Assembly: GCF_900149695.1 (NCBI RefSeq)
Contig: NZ_LT703004.1
Coordinates: 558,001 to 622,000 of the forward strand
DNA: 64,000 nt
Direction: 5' to 3'
Source: Anderseniella sp. Alg231-50
Lineage (GTDB): Bacteria > Pseudomonadota > Alphaproteobacteria > Rhizobiales > Aestuariivirgaceae
The notes under the pieces are model-generated. The model was given only the letters and a program-made list of their open reading frames with translations. It had not been told where the DNA came from and did not search any database. A program made the translations under genes and the position numbers. Every line of letters starts with the position of its first letter. Within the stretch, counting starts at the first letter, position 1. Below, in pieces: positions 15,779-24,985 of the stretch.

Positions 15779-16899
15779 ACCTCACCTGCGGCCGGTTTCG
15801 CCCGCACCAGAAACCGGGCCAGCAATCTGGCCAGCGGAGCGGAGAACATGTAGGCGAGCGCGCCGGAAAACAGGACGATCATGCCCTGTATCAGGAGCAC
15901 GATTTCCCGGGTGATCGACTGAAACTCGAAGTCGAGTTCCGCACCGCCCTGATACAGCGCGCCGAACAGCAGGCTGGCGAAGAATATGCCGACCGGATGA
16001 TTGCGCCCCATCAGGGCGATGGCGATGCCGGCAAAGCCGTATCCGGAGGTGAAGTTCAGAACCACGCGATGCTGCACGCCGAGAATTTCGTTGGTGGCCA
16101 TCAGCCCGGCGCAGGCACCTGACACGGCCAGGGCAAAGACGATGACCAACGGTACGTTGATGCCGGCATAATGCGCCGCCTTCGGGTTCTGCCCGACAGC
16201 GCGGATTTCATAACCGATGCGGGTCTTCCAGATCAGGACCCAGAACCCGAACAGTGCCGCCAGCGCCAGCGGGAAAGACAGGTTGAGCGGTGATGCCGCC
16301 ACGTTGAAAGATAGAGCATTCAGCATGTCATGCAGCTTCGGCATCTGCCCGGATACGGCGAACTGTGCGGTGTGCGGCGACTGCTGTCCCGGCTGCATAA
16401 GTGCGCCTGCCAGCAGCCAGACCATGATCGCGCTGGCGATGAAATTGAACATGATCGTGGTGATGACGATATGGCTGCCGCGATAGGCCTGCAGGTATCC
16501 CGGCACCAGCCCCCACACGGCGCCGAACAGGGCAGCGGCAAGGATTGCAAGCGGAATGACCAGCACCAGCGGCGCCATGGGCGCCAGCCATAAAGCCACC
16601 AGCCCTGCCCCCAACCCGCCTATATAGGCCTGGCCCTCGCCACCGATATTGAACATCATCGCGTGCGCAGCAACCGCCACGGCAAGGCCGGTGAAGATGA
16701 AATTGGTGGTGTAGTAGAGCGTGTAACCCAGGCTGCCGGGATAGACGAAAGCGCCCTTGATCATCACCACGATGGCGACAAACGGGTTTTCGCCCAGCGC
16801 CAGCACAATCAGCCCACACACCAGGAGCGCCACGATCAGGTTGATCAGCGGCAGGACAAAAACATCGGCCCATCGGGGCAAGGGTGGTGCCGGTGTCAT
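15775..16899 (-). CDS. BMP-type ABC transporter permease 1
   Basis: The 374-residue protein has about nine to ten helices with FNIGGEGQAYIGG, IRAVGQNPKAAHYAGIN and a Pro-rich cytoplasmic start, matching NupP/YufP-like permeases. It overlaps both the ATPase gene upstream and permease 2 downstream by four bases. With permease 2 it forms the membrane channel for nucleosides or a related purine/pyrimidine compound. Confidence 0.85.
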   Translation of the reverse strand: MTPAPPLPRWADVFVLPLINLIVALLVCGLIVLALGENPFVAIVVMIKGAFVYPGSLGYTLYYTTNFIFTGLAVAVAAHAMMFNIGGEGQAYIGGLGAGLVALWLAPMAPLVLVIPLAILAAALFGAVWGLVPGYLQAYRGSHIVITTIMFNFIASAIMVWLLAGALMQPGQQSPHTAQFAVSGQMPKLHDMLNALSFNVAASPLNLSFPLALAALFGFWVLIWKTRIGYEIRAVGQNPKAAHYAGINVPLVIVFALAVSGACAGLMATNEILGVQHRVVLNFTSGYGFAGIAIALMGRNHPVGIFFASLLFGALYQGGAELDFEFQSITREIVLLIQGMIVLFSGALAYMFSAPLARLLARFLVRAKPAAGEV

Positions 16900-18446
16900 G
16901 GCGTTGCCGCCTCCGCAATACCGGCCATCATGGTACCGAGGCGGTCCCTGCCCGCGTCCGCACTGTCCAGGATGCCCATCTGCCTGCCGCCGTTCATGAC
17001 CATGATGCGGTCGGACAGCCCAATGATTTCATCAAGCTCGGCCGACACCAGCAGGATGGCACAACCTGCATCGCGCAGGGCCAGCAGCTGCTTGTGGATG
17101 AACTCTATGGCGCCGACGTCGACACCGCGGGTCGGCTGGCCGACAATCAGGATTTTTGGATCCGTGTCGGTTTCACGGGCAATGACAAGTTTCTGCTGGT
17201 TGCCGCCGGAAAAATTCCGGGCGGCAAGCGCCGGGTTGCCGGGCCTGACGTCATGGTCCGACATGAGCTTGTTGCAATGGCTGGCAATGGCGTCTTCGTC
17301 GAGAAAGTATCCCGACCCGTAATCTTCAGACTGGTGGTAGCCCAGAATGGCATTGCCCTTGGCATCGAACGACAGGATCAGGCCGAACTGGTGCCGGTCC
17401 TCGGGAATGTGGGCAATCCTCAGATCGCGGATCTGCGCCGGGGTCTTGGGCGCACCCGGGGTGATGGTTTCGCCCAGCAGCGCGACCGATCCGGCCTCGA
17501 ATTTCCGCATCCCGGCGATGACCTCCAGCAACTCTGTCTGGCCGTTTCCAGACACGCCGGCAATCCCGAAAATTTCACCCGATCGGACATCGAAGCTGAT
17601 ATCGCTCAGCACCTGCCTGCCACGCGACGAGGTGCAGGCAAGACCCGACACCTCCAGCAATACGTCACCGGGATGGGCACTGCCGCGATCGACGCTCAAC
17701 AGCACATCGCGGCCCACCATCATCCTGGCAAGCTCGGCCGGGCTGGTGTCCTGCGTGCGCCGGTGCCCGACGATCTCACCATGACGCATGACCGACACGG
17801 CATCGGTTATCGCCATGATCTCATCGAGCTTGTGGGTGATCAGCAGTACCGTTACCCCGTTGCGCTGCAGGGCTTTCAGAACCTCGAACAGCTTGTCGGC
17901 TTCGCCGGGTGTCAGCACGCCGGTGGGTTCATCGAGAATGAGAATGCGGGCACCGCCCTTGATGGCCTTGATGATCTCGATTCTCTGCCTGATGCCGACC
18001 GGCAGGTCGGCAATCACCGCGTCGGCGTCGACCTCCATGCCGTAATCGTCGGCAAGCTTCTGCAAGGTGTTCAGGGTTTCGCGCTTGCCGGCGCGCAGCA
18101 GCGGCCCGCCCTCGCTGCCCAGCATGACATTTTCCAGCACCGTCATGTTGGACACCAGCATGAAATGCTGGTGCACCATGCCGATACCGAGATTAATCGC
18201 ATCGGCGCTGGAGCGCAGTGAAACCGGCTGGCCGCCAACATGCATCTCGCCGCTGTCGGCCTGGTAATGGCCGTACAGGACATTCATCAGCGTTGACTTG
18301 CCGGCGCCGTTTTCCCCGACAATGCCATGGATGGAACCGGCCTCGACCCGCAGCGACACATCCTGGTTGGCCCTGACCGGGCCAAAGGACTTGCAGATAT
18401 CGATCAGCTCGATGGCAGCATCCGGACTGGTCTTGTCATGTTGCAC
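16896..18446 (-). CDS. BMP-type ABC transporter ATPase (two nucleotide-binding domains)
   Basis: The 516-residue protein has two fused ABC domains. The first has Walker A GENGAGKST, a GIRQRIEI signature and Walker B ILILDEPTG. The second has a degenerate Walker A (GVSGNGQTE) and a good signature (FSGGNQQK). The degenerate second site is normal for this sugar/nucleoside subfamily (RbsA, NupO). It energises the permeases encoded immediately downstream. Confidence 0.9.
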   Translation of the reverse strand: MQHDKTSPDAAIELIDICKSFGPVRANQDVSLRVEAGSIHGIVGENGAGKSTLMNVLYGHYQADSGEMHVGGQPVSLRSSADAINLGIGMVHQHFMLVSNMTVLENVMLGSEGGPLLRAGKRETLNTLQKLADDYGMEVDADAVIADLPVGIRQRIEIIKAIKGGARILILDEPTGVLTPGEADKLFEVLKALQRNGVTVLLITHKLDEIMAITDAVSVMRHGEIVGHRRTQDTSPAELARMMVGRDVLLSVDRGSAHPGDVLLEVSGLACTSSRGRQVLSDISFDVRSGEIFGIAGVSGNGQTELLEVIAGMRKFEAGSVALLGETITPGAPKTPAQIRDLRIAHIPEDRHQFGLILSFDAKGNAILGYHQSEDYGSGYFLDEDAIASHCNKLMSDHDVRPGNPALAARNFSGGNQQKLVIARETDTDPKILIVGQPTRGVDVGAIEFIHKQLLALRDAGCAILLVSAELDEIIGLSDRIMVMNGGRQMGILDSADAGRDRLGTMMAGIAEAATP

Positions 18447-18468
18447 TTGCGCGAAGCTGCCTGCGGGA

Positions 18469-19470
18469 TCAATTCGGGCAGGAACTGTCGCTGCGATAGT
18501 CGTGCACGGTTATTTTTCCGGCAACAATGTCGGCACTTGCCGCTTCGATCCTGGCCTTCATGTCATCGGAAATCAGCTTGGCGTTGTGTTCATCGAGCGC
18601 CCAGCCGACACCTTTCTCGGCAAGCCCCAGTGAGCGCACGCCGGTCTCAAACTTGCCGGACATGGCATCTTTCAAGGTTTCATAGGCGGCAACATCGACG
18701 CGCTTCAGCATCGAGGTGAGGACGGAACCCGGCGCCAGATGGTTCTGGTTGGAGTCCACGCCGATTGAAAACTTGCCCGCATCGGCCGCTGCCCGGATGA
18801 CGCCAATGCCGGTGCCGCCGGCTGCCTGGTAGATCACATCCGCACCGCGGTCGATCTGGCTCTGGGCAAGCTCTGCCCCTTTGCCGGGATTGTTCCAGGC
18901 CGCAGGCGTGGTACCGGTCATGTTCTGCAACACTTCCATGTCGGCCTTGACCTTCTTCACACCCTGCACATAACCGCAGGCGAACGCGCGGATCAGCGGT
19001 ATGTCCATACCGCCGACAAAGCCGACCTTACCTGTCTTGGACGCCAGGGCTGCGGCCATGCCGACCAGGTAGCTGCCTTCATGTTCCTTGAAGGCATACT
19101 GGCGCAGGTTCGGCTGGTCGAGCCAGCTCACATCGATGATTGCAAACTTCTTGTCCGGGTGTTCAGCGGCCACCTTGTTGATCGCGTCTGCCTGGGCGAA
19201 ACCAACGCCCAGGATCACGGTTGCGCCGCGCTTGGCCATACGCTGCATGGCCTGTTCGCGCTGGGTTTCGTTGGTGACTTCAAAGTCCATGACCTTGACG
19301 CCGGTTTCTTCTTCAAAGCGCTTGATGCCGTTGTACACGCCCTCATTGAAGGATTTGTCGAACTTGCCGCCCATGTCGTAGACAACGGCAGGCTTGAACT
19401 CCTCGGCCCAGGCCGCGCCGGACAGCATGGCGAAGATACCGACAACGATAATTCTCAGAATGTTTTGCAT
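18469..19470 (-). CDS. BMP-family substrate-binding protein
   Basis: The 333-residue protein has a signal peptide (residues 1-22, AAWAEE) and the Bmp fold with VYDMGGKFDKSFNEGVYNG at the N-terminus and QAAGGTGIGVIRAA in the middle, typical of PnrA/BmpA nucleoside binders. There is no lipobox, so it is probably a soluble periplasmic protein. GAGGG lies before the ATG. It captures the substrate for the ABC importer. Confidence 0.9.
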   Translation of the reverse strand: MQNILRIIVVGIFAMLSGAAWAEEFKPAVVYDMGGKFDKSFNEGVYNGIKRFEEETGVKVMDFEVTNETQREQAMQRMAKRGATVILGVGFAQADAINKVAAEHPDKKFAIIDVSWLDQPNLRQYAFKEHEGSYLVGMAAALASKTGKVGFVGGMDIPLIRAFACGYVQGVKKVKADMEVLQNMTGTTPAAWNNPGKGAELAQSQIDRGADVIYQAAGGTGIGVIRAAADAGKFSIGVDSNQNHLAPGSVLTSMLKRVDVAAYETLKDAMSGKFETGVRSLGLAEKGVGWALDEHNAKLISDDMKARIEAASADIVAGKITVHDYRSDSSCPN

Positions 19471-19524
19471 TTTCCCTCACCTGTTTTGGCCATGCAGTTA
19501 TCTGCACTTTCAGTTACCCGTATT

Positions 19525-20367
19525 TTATGCCAGCCCGATTTCCTTCAACCTCTGTGCAAGATAGTCGCCCGCTGACAGGCCTTCCGTCAGCTTCACATCC
19601 GGGCGTGGATGCACAAACAGCGGCATGGAGTACCGCGACCGGTTGGCACTGTCAGGCGGATTGACCACCTGGTGCCTGGTTGAAGGATAGTATCCGCCCG
19701 AGGCCCTGGCCAGCATGTCACCGGCATTCACCGTGATATAACCGGTCTGGCACGGCACATCGTGCCAGTTGCCGTGCTTGTCCTGTGCCTGGAGCCCGGG
19801 TTCGCTGCCGGTTACCAGCAGCGTAATCAGGTTGATGTCCTCGTGTGCCGCCGCACGCATTTCGCCGGGCTCCGCATCGTCCTCGACCGGCGGATAATGC
19901 AGGACCCGCAACAGGTTCTGGGTGCTTCCATCCACCATACCGGTAAGCGGTTGCGAGAAATCCGCCCTGACATCGTCAGGTGTGCTCTCGTCCAGCCAGC
20001 CGAGCAGCAGGCGGCCGATCTCCATCATCCTGGCATGGAAGGCGCGGGTTTCGGCTTCCACGTCGGACGGGACCGGCGAGGTCTCGTAGACATGGTAGAA
20101 TTCCTTCAGGTCCTTGTGTGCGCTGTCCTTGGCATTTTCCGACTTGAAACCATAATAGCCATGCATGTCGCCGCGCTGCGCGGCGAACTCATGCTTGGCA
20201 TCGCCGGCGAAAAACTGCTGCCAGGCTTCATACATGCGGGAGATCTCGCCCGGTTCGACGGGGTGGTTTTTCAGGATGGCAAAACCGGTCTCGTGCAGGG
20301 AGGTGACAAACCTGGTACCGGCATCCGGGTCACTGCAGTCGATGGCAAGTACGTTGAAGTCGGACAT
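19525..20367 (-). CDS. 2-oxoglutarate/Fe(II) dioxygenase, isopenicillin-N-synthase-like
   Basis: The 280-residue protein has an N-terminal DIOX_N-like region and a C-terminal 2OG-Fe(II) core. The iron ligands are visible as HED (His175, Asp177) and RHQV (His232), and the 2-oxoglutarate-binding RYS motif at Arg245/Ser247. Such enzymes hydroxylate or desaturate small molecules. Placement between the nucleoside hydrolase and the BMP importer suggests the substrate is a nucleoside, base or sugar of the same pathway (for example like thymine or deoxynucleoside hydroxylases). The substrate is inferred only. Confidence 0.8.
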   Translation of the reverse strand: MSDFNVLAIDCSDPDAGTRFVTSLHETGFAILKNHPVEPGEISRMYEAWQQFFAGDAKHEFAAQRGDMHGYYGFKSENAKDSAHKDLKEFYHVYETSPVPSDVEAETRAFHARMMEIGRLLLGWLDESTPDDVRADFSQPLTGMVDGSTQNLLRVLHYPPVEDDAEPGEMRAAAHEDINLITLLVTGSEPGLQAQDKHGNWHDVPCQTGYITVNAGDMLARASGGYYPSTRHQVVNPPDSANRSRYSMPLFVHPRPDVKLTEGLSAGDYLAQRLKEIGLA

Positions 20368-20382
20368 GTATCCCTGTTTCTT

Positions 20383-21303
20383 TCAAAATCCGCTACTGAC
20401 AGTCTCCAGGAACAAGTCACGCACCGCATCCACCTCAACGCCGGTGCAAACCGACGTGGCCGGCCGGTCCGAACCTGCCGCGCGAACAGTGCGCCCTGTT
20501 TCCTCACCGTCGACGATAACACGTAAGGGCGCGCGTTCAACTGCAAACAGATCAGGCCGGACAATCGACACAACAGCGCTTGGATCATGCATATAGCAGC
20601 CATCAAAACCATCGACCTCACGATGAAACTCAAAATAATGCTGTACTGCGTCATTGAGAAAACCGCCAAGAACCGGGGCCGGTTTGGCCAGATGCGCAAA
20701 ATGCGCCGGCGTGCATTTCACCTGATGCGTCACGTCGAGTCCGACCATGGTGACGTCCCAGCCCGCTGCAAAAACCACGTCGGCGGCATGCGGGTCCTGC
20801 CAGATATTGGCCTCCGAAGACGGCGTGACATTGCCGCCTGCGTCAAGGCTGCCGCCCATGACAGTGACAGACTTGACCTTGCCGGCAATGGCCGGATCCA
20901 GTTCCAGCGCCCGGGCCAGGTTGGTCAGCGGACCTACCGGGCACAGGACAATCTCGCCGGGGTTTTCCGAAACGCTGCGGCAGATGAATTCCGCCGCGGT
21001 TTCATCCACATGCTGTCCGGCGGGCGTGATCGGCGCCACGTCACCAAAGCCTTCGCGCCCGTGCACCTCCCAGGCAACCGGCCTGGCGGGCTGCTGAACG
21101 GGCGCGTCTGCCCCGCGTGCAACCGGCACGTCGAGGCGTGCCATTTCCACAAGCGCCTTGGCGTTGCGGGTGGCGATGTCCGTGGTGACATTACCGAAAA
21201 TGCTGGTCAGTCCGACCAGTTCAATGTCGGGACAAAGGCAGGCAAACAGCACTGCCATAGCATCGTCTATACCGGGATCCGTATCGATTATGACTTTGTG
21301 CAC
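20383..21303 (-). CDS. Nucleoside hydrolase (IunH family)
   Basis: The 306-residue protein begins with the calcium-binding signature IDTDPGIDDA and has the family segments MGGSLDAGGN, EANIWQDPHAADVVF and HDPSAV. It splits the N-glycosidic bond of ribonucleosides to base and ribose. It starts two bases after the end of the PfkB gene upstream; the free ribose it releases is an obvious substrate for that kinase. Confidence 0.9.
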   Translation of the reverse strand: MHKVIIDTDPGIDDAMAVLFACLCPDIELVGLTSIFGNVTTDIATRNAKALVEMARLDVPVARGADAPVQQPARPVAWEVHGREGFGDVAPITPAGQHVDETAAEFICRSVSENPGEIVLCPVGPLTNLARALELDPAIAGKVKSVTVMGGSLDAGGNVTPSSEANIWQDPHAADVVFAAGWDVTMVGLDVTHQVKCTPAHFAHLAKPAPVLGGFLNDAVQHYFEFHREVDGFDGCYMHDPSAVVSIVRPDLFAVERAPLRVIVDGEETGRTVRAAGSDRPATSVCTGVEVDAVRDLFLETVSSGF

Positions 21304-21305
21304 GG

Positions 21306-22184
21306 TCAGGCTTCCTGTTGTTTCAGAAACGTTTCAACGTCTTCGCGGGCCGGAATGGCAACAGCGGCTCCGGGCCGGGTGACCTGCAGAGCACTGGCGG
21401 CTGACGCATAGCGCAGCGATTGGCCTATCTCAGCGGCCTGACTATGTCCTGCCAGGAAGCTACCCAGAAAGGTGTCGCCGGCGCCCGTTGTATCCACAGC
21501 GTCCACCTGGAATGCCGGGTGATGGTGCCTCTCGCCGTGGCTGTGAAACTCAACGCCCTTGCTGCCCTTGGTGATCAGGATTTCAGGAACGGCAATCTCC
21601 GAGACCTCCACTCCCAGAAGCCGGGCAGTTGCTTCCGCTTCAACTTCGTTCACGGCCAGAAGGTCAATCTTGTCTATCAGTTCAGCAGCAGTGTCGGCGA
21701 CAAACGGCGCGGCACTGTAGGCAACCTTGAAGCCGGCGGCTTTGGACTGATCGACAATGTCTGCCAGCAGGTTGGTTTCGTTCTGGACAAGCACCCAATG
21801 ATCGCCGCCGTGGCAGGCCTTGAACGCCTTTTCAATCTGTACCGGTTTCAGGTCCTGGTTAGCACCGCCGAAAATGACAATCTGGTTCTCACCGGCGTCA
21901 TCCACATAAATGACCGCATGCCCTGTCGGGTCTGCAGATTGCGCGATGTGGGATGTATCGATACCGAAGTTTTTTACCTGCTCCATGGTCCAGTGATCAT
22001 CACCGCCCACCGCACCGACGTGAACAGGCACCTGCCCGGCCCGGGCGATGGCAATCGACTGGTTGATGCCCTTGCCGCCCAGCAGTTTCTGGTACGAAGA
22101 GGCAACCAGGGTCTCACCCGGCGCCGGCATCTCCGCCACCCGGTAGACATGGTCGACATTGATGGAACCGAAATTGAAAATCAT
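21306..22184 (-). CDS. PfkB/ribokinase-family sugar kinase
   Basis: The 292-residue protein has the PfkB signatures GGKGINQSIA near the N-terminus and DTTGAGDTFLG near the C-terminus, where the Asp is the catalytic base. The ATG at 22184 gives the family start (MIFNFGSINVDHVYRV); a TTG at 22259 would add 25 atypical residues. It is the first gene of the nucleoside operon and likely phosphorylates ribose, or possibly a nucleoside. Confidence 0.85.
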   Translation of the reverse strand: MIFNFGSINVDHVYRVAEMPAPGETLVASSYQKLLGGKGINQSIAIARAGQVPVHVGAVGGDDHWTMEQVKNFGIDTSHIAQSADPTGHAVIYVDDAGENQIVIFGGANQDLKPVQIEKAFKACHGGDHWVLVQNETNLLADIVDQSKAAGFKVAYSAAPFVADTAAELIDKIDLLAVNEVEAEATARLLGVEVSEIAVPEILITKGSKGVEFHSHGERHHHPAFQVDAVDTTGAGDTFLGSFLAGHSQAAEIGQSLRYASAASALQVTRPGAAVAIPAREDVETFLKQQEA

Positions 22185-22283
22185 GGGCGATATATGGGCA
22201 GGGCTGGCCTGGCAGGTCAACCGCGTTGAGCCGGCAGGACGACGTGTCGGCTCGTTCAAATTCTCCGAACCATGAGACTGAAA

Positions 22284-22736
22284 TCACCGCTCCGAATATT
22301 CGTCCATAAGCGTCTGTAGCTCTTCGGGAGACTCTGGATTTCTAGCAAAACTGTGAACGGCAGGTACACTTGCCCAGGGCATTTTCTCGTCTGTCATCAA
22401 TTCAATGAACGGCTCAAAAGACGCGGCTTCGCTGAGCACCGAGGTGCGCAGGTTAACCCGCTGGTTGGCTCCGTCAATTCGAGAGAAAACGAAATTCAGG
22501 CATGATTTGCAGAAGTAATGCGTTCGCCCGCCTGAGCCGAGGCCGCCTTTGATCAGTTCCCCCGTATAGGAAAAACCGTCACTCGGGAACATCGTGGTCA
22601 ATGAGTACGCGCTTGCGCTTAGTTTCTGACAGTCGCGACAATGGCATGCCAAAGTCAGAAGCGGTGATGCAGTCACTTTGATCTGCACTGATCCACAAAG
22701 GCAGGCCCCGGTCAGGGGAGGCTTGGGAAGCACCAT
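22284..22736 (-). CDS. GFA/CENP-V-family zinc protein
   Basis: The 150-residue protein has the GFA zinc ligands in order: CLCGS, CHCRDCQ and FCKSC. The fold is that of glutathione-dependent formaldehyde-activating enzyme, but most members have no shown activity. GAAAAAGGAGAAAG lies just upstream of the start. It stands upstream of the nucleoside operon on the same strand with a 99-base gap, so it may be read separately. Confidence 0.8.
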   Translation of the reverse strand: MVLPKPPLTGACLCGSVQIKVTASPLLTLACHCRDCQKLSASAYSLTTMFPSDGFSYTGELIKGGLGSGGRTHYFCKSCLNFVFSRIDGANQRVNLRTSVLSEAASFEPFIELMTDEKMPWASVPAVHSFARNPESPEELQTLMDEYSER

Positions 22737-22936
22737 TAGAACTCTTTCTCCTTTTTTGAATTAACTCAACGATAACAGGCGTTTGACGCGGACACCCAAA
22801 TGACATCCAGGTCCGCATTGTGGTCACTTTTTGAAACTGCAATGAACTTCCATTGTGAGCCCAAATTGACCGATCCCAGGTGTCTTATTAGGCTTTATGT
22901 ACCCGCGGCACAGAGGACGGAATAAAGGGGGCAATT

Positions 22937-23398
22937 GTGAACGACCGCGCAAACATCGTGAGTCTGATCGTATCGATGGATACCAGCAAGGATGTCGAGA
23001 CCATTCGTGAGCAGCTTGTTGTGTACGCAGAACAGGCCTTGCCGACCATGGTTGAGTGCTTTCCCGACCTCAGGACGTGGCGTGGCCGCCAGGCCATAAT
23101 ATACACGGCGATCAAGTTCGCCAGGCACTCAAAAACCGCAAAACAACTTGGCTTCATGGGCCTGAAGGACAAGAGCAAGCGGGTGCGTCAATGCGCTTGC
23201 GCTCTTGCGGCCTTCTCGTTGGACCCTGACTTTCTTCCAGAACTGGACACGTTGCTTACAACGTCTGACATGGAATCCGCGGCCGATGCTGAAGCCGCAA
23301 TCAACGCTATTCGGGGCCAATCCCACCACTTGTTCATGGACCGTCAGAACACCGGGCGAGTCAGATGGAATGTCGCGGGATCAGGCATCGACAGTTGA
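22937..23398 (+). CDS. Unknown helical-repeat-like protein
   Basis: The 153-residue protein starts with GTG after a GGGGG site. It is all-helical, and its middle (GFMGLKDKSKRVRQCACALAAFSLD, split here over residues about 76-100) looks like a HEAT-type repeat: helix, charged turn, helix. No catalytic motif. It lies alone between two minus-strand units. A scaffold or binding role is all that can be guessed. Confidence 0.55.
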   Translation: MNDRANIVSLIVSMDTSKDVETIREQLVVYAEQALPTMVECFPDLRTWRGRQAIIYTAIKFARHSKTAKQLGFMGLKDKSKRVRQCACALAAFSLDPDFLPELDTLLTTSDMESAADAEAAINAIRGQSHHLFMDRQNTGRVRWNVAGSGIDS

Positions 23399-23436
23399 GC
23401 CAAGATAGATCAAGAACGCCTGCCTTGTCCACGCAG

Positions 23437-24114
23437 TTACTGCCCGCTGAGCACCTGGTTCAGTTCAACAGAAATGTTGGCGTTGTAGGGGTGGGCACTA
23501 CTGCTCGCGAGCGCGTAGGGTGTCTGCCCGCCGCCATACATGTTTGCCTTTGCATCAAGATTGGCACCGTAACCGATCAGCAGACCGGCCAGGTCCGCGG
23601 CATTGAGCGGCATTCGCTGGCGATGGCTTTCCACCCCGTTTGCCCCGAGATAGTGCAGCAGTGTCGCCCGGTGACCGTAGGCTGATTGCTCATTGGCCAA
23701 TTGCGGGTCCTTATCCAGTCGCTGCCGAAGTTTCTTGATCTCACCGGCCTGCAGCTCATCCAGGGCCTGTTCGAAGTGGTTGGGTGATGCCGAGTTGCCC
23801 AAAGCGTCGACTTCGTGCCAGTCCCTGAACCCGTACTCGCGAGCCATTGTCAACAGAGCTTCCTGCAGACTCAATCTCGCATTCATGACATCGCCAAGCG
23901 ACCGGCCGCTTGCCTCCGGCCACCAGGACATCAGATGCATGCGAACACGCTGGTCGCCTGCTGCGTGTGCCGCCTGCAAGACACCGGCTTGTCTTGCCAG
24001 TTGTGCGCGAATAGGCAGCGCCCGGAATGCCTTGTCCTGGAGGTAGGGATGAAGCGCTTCAACCTCTGCGACTTCCGGTGCGACATAGACTTGCATTTGA
24101 GTGCTGGAACTCAT
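23437..24114 (-). CDS. Ankyrin-repeat-like protein
   Basis: The 225-residue protein has a mixed N-terminal half and a C-terminal half with about two ankyrin-like units (ATLLHYLGANGVE, GLLIGYGANLDAKANMYGGGQTPYALA). Such domains mediate protein contacts. It starts inside the stop of the lipoprotein gene (ATGA overlap), so the two are co-translated and may act together. It carries no signal peptide. Confidence 0.7.
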   Translation of the reverse strand: MSSSTQMQVYVAPEVAEVEALHPYLQDKAFRALPIRAQLARQAGVLQAAHAAGDQRVRMHLMSWWPEASGRSLGDVMNARLSLQEALLTMAREYGFRDWHEVDALGNSASPNHFEQALDELQAGEIKKLRQRLDKDPQLANEQSAYGHRATLLHYLGANGVESHRQRMPLNAADLAGLLIGYGANLDAKANMYGGGQTPYALASSSAHPYNANISVELNQVLSGQ

Positions 24115-24746
24115 TGTTGCGGTTGAGCGGACTGTTGGGCCGCCGATGAGTCTGGCGTTTCAGCCGGCCCGGCCTTCAAGCGTGCAATCTCGGCATTCGC
24201 GGTGGCGAGTTCAATGCGCGCGGTTTTTGCCGCTGCCCGGGCATCGGAAGTTTGCCGCTTTGCCGTGGCCAGTTGTTTGCGCAATGCTTCTGCCTGTTTG
24301 GTCAGCTTTTCGTTTTCGGCACGGGCCTCCCCGGTCTCAAGGGAAGCTGCTGTCAGCATTTTTTGCGTTTCGGCCGGACCGGCATTTGCCTTGGCCAGTT
24401 CGGCTTCCAGGTCCGCGATATCCTTGTCAGCGGCTTGCGCTTCGCCGCGATACTTCTCGGCAGAAGTTTTTGCGGCAAGGAGTTCCTTTTTCAGAGTTTT
24501 GTTGGCAGCCAACGCAACGGCCAGCTTTCGACCGGCAGCTTTTCGCGCCCGTTCGGATTTCGCAAGCGCTGCCCGTTCGGTCTTTACCTGCCCGGTCTGG
24601 CTGGCAGCGGCAGGCCCATCCTTCTCTTTCGACAGGTTCGAACAGCCGGCCAGGGTTATGGCAACGGCGCACAGCACTCCTGCTCCGGTGAAGAAAACGC
24701 TACGGTGATTGCGGCGGTGTGCCAGTTTCAGATTGTGATCCGTCAT
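24111..24746 (-). CDS. Coiled-coil lipoprotein
   Basis: The protein has a charged N-terminus, a hydrophobic stretch (about residues 19-34) and a lipobox ending LAGC. About 150 residues of Ala/Lys/Glu/Arg-rich coiled coil follow, and a Gln/Ala/Ser-rich tail. It is predicted to be an envelope lipoprotein forming a long helix. The start at 24746 is chosen for a compact signal; 24770 is an alternative. The coupled downstream ankyrin-like gene suggests a joint function. Confidence 0.65.
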   Translation of the reverse strand: MTDHNLKLAHRRNHRSVFFTGAGVLCAVAITLAGCSNLSKEKDGPAAASQTGQVKTERAALAKSERARKAAGRKLAVALAANKTLKKELLAAKTSAEKYRGEAQAADKDIADLEAELAKANAGPAETQKMLTAASLETGEARAENEKLTKQAEALRKQLATAKRQTSDARAAAKTARIELATANAEIARLKAGPAETPDSSAAQQSAQPQQ

Positions 24747-24985
24747 GATCGCTGTATTCCCACATTTCAACCGCCGTCACATGGTGAGCAAATCCTGAAT
24801 GAATTTGCTTGCTATTTAACGAGTTTGCCCCAACGTCAGTAAAAACGGAGTTCAGAAAGACGGTTAACAATTGATTCACAAATACCACCGGATCAGCCTC
24901 CCGCAGCCGTGCAGGAGACCGTCCGTTCATAGTGATTTTCATCAATCAGATTCCGTCCACAGCGAAACGGCGTCGATCCGGGCGA

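Noticed and set aside
16884-18221. Long 445-codon plus-strand open frame
   Set aside because: It is antisense to the ABC ATPase, whose Walker and signature motifs are intact; the plus-strand product has no recognisable pattern and is a GC-driven shadow.
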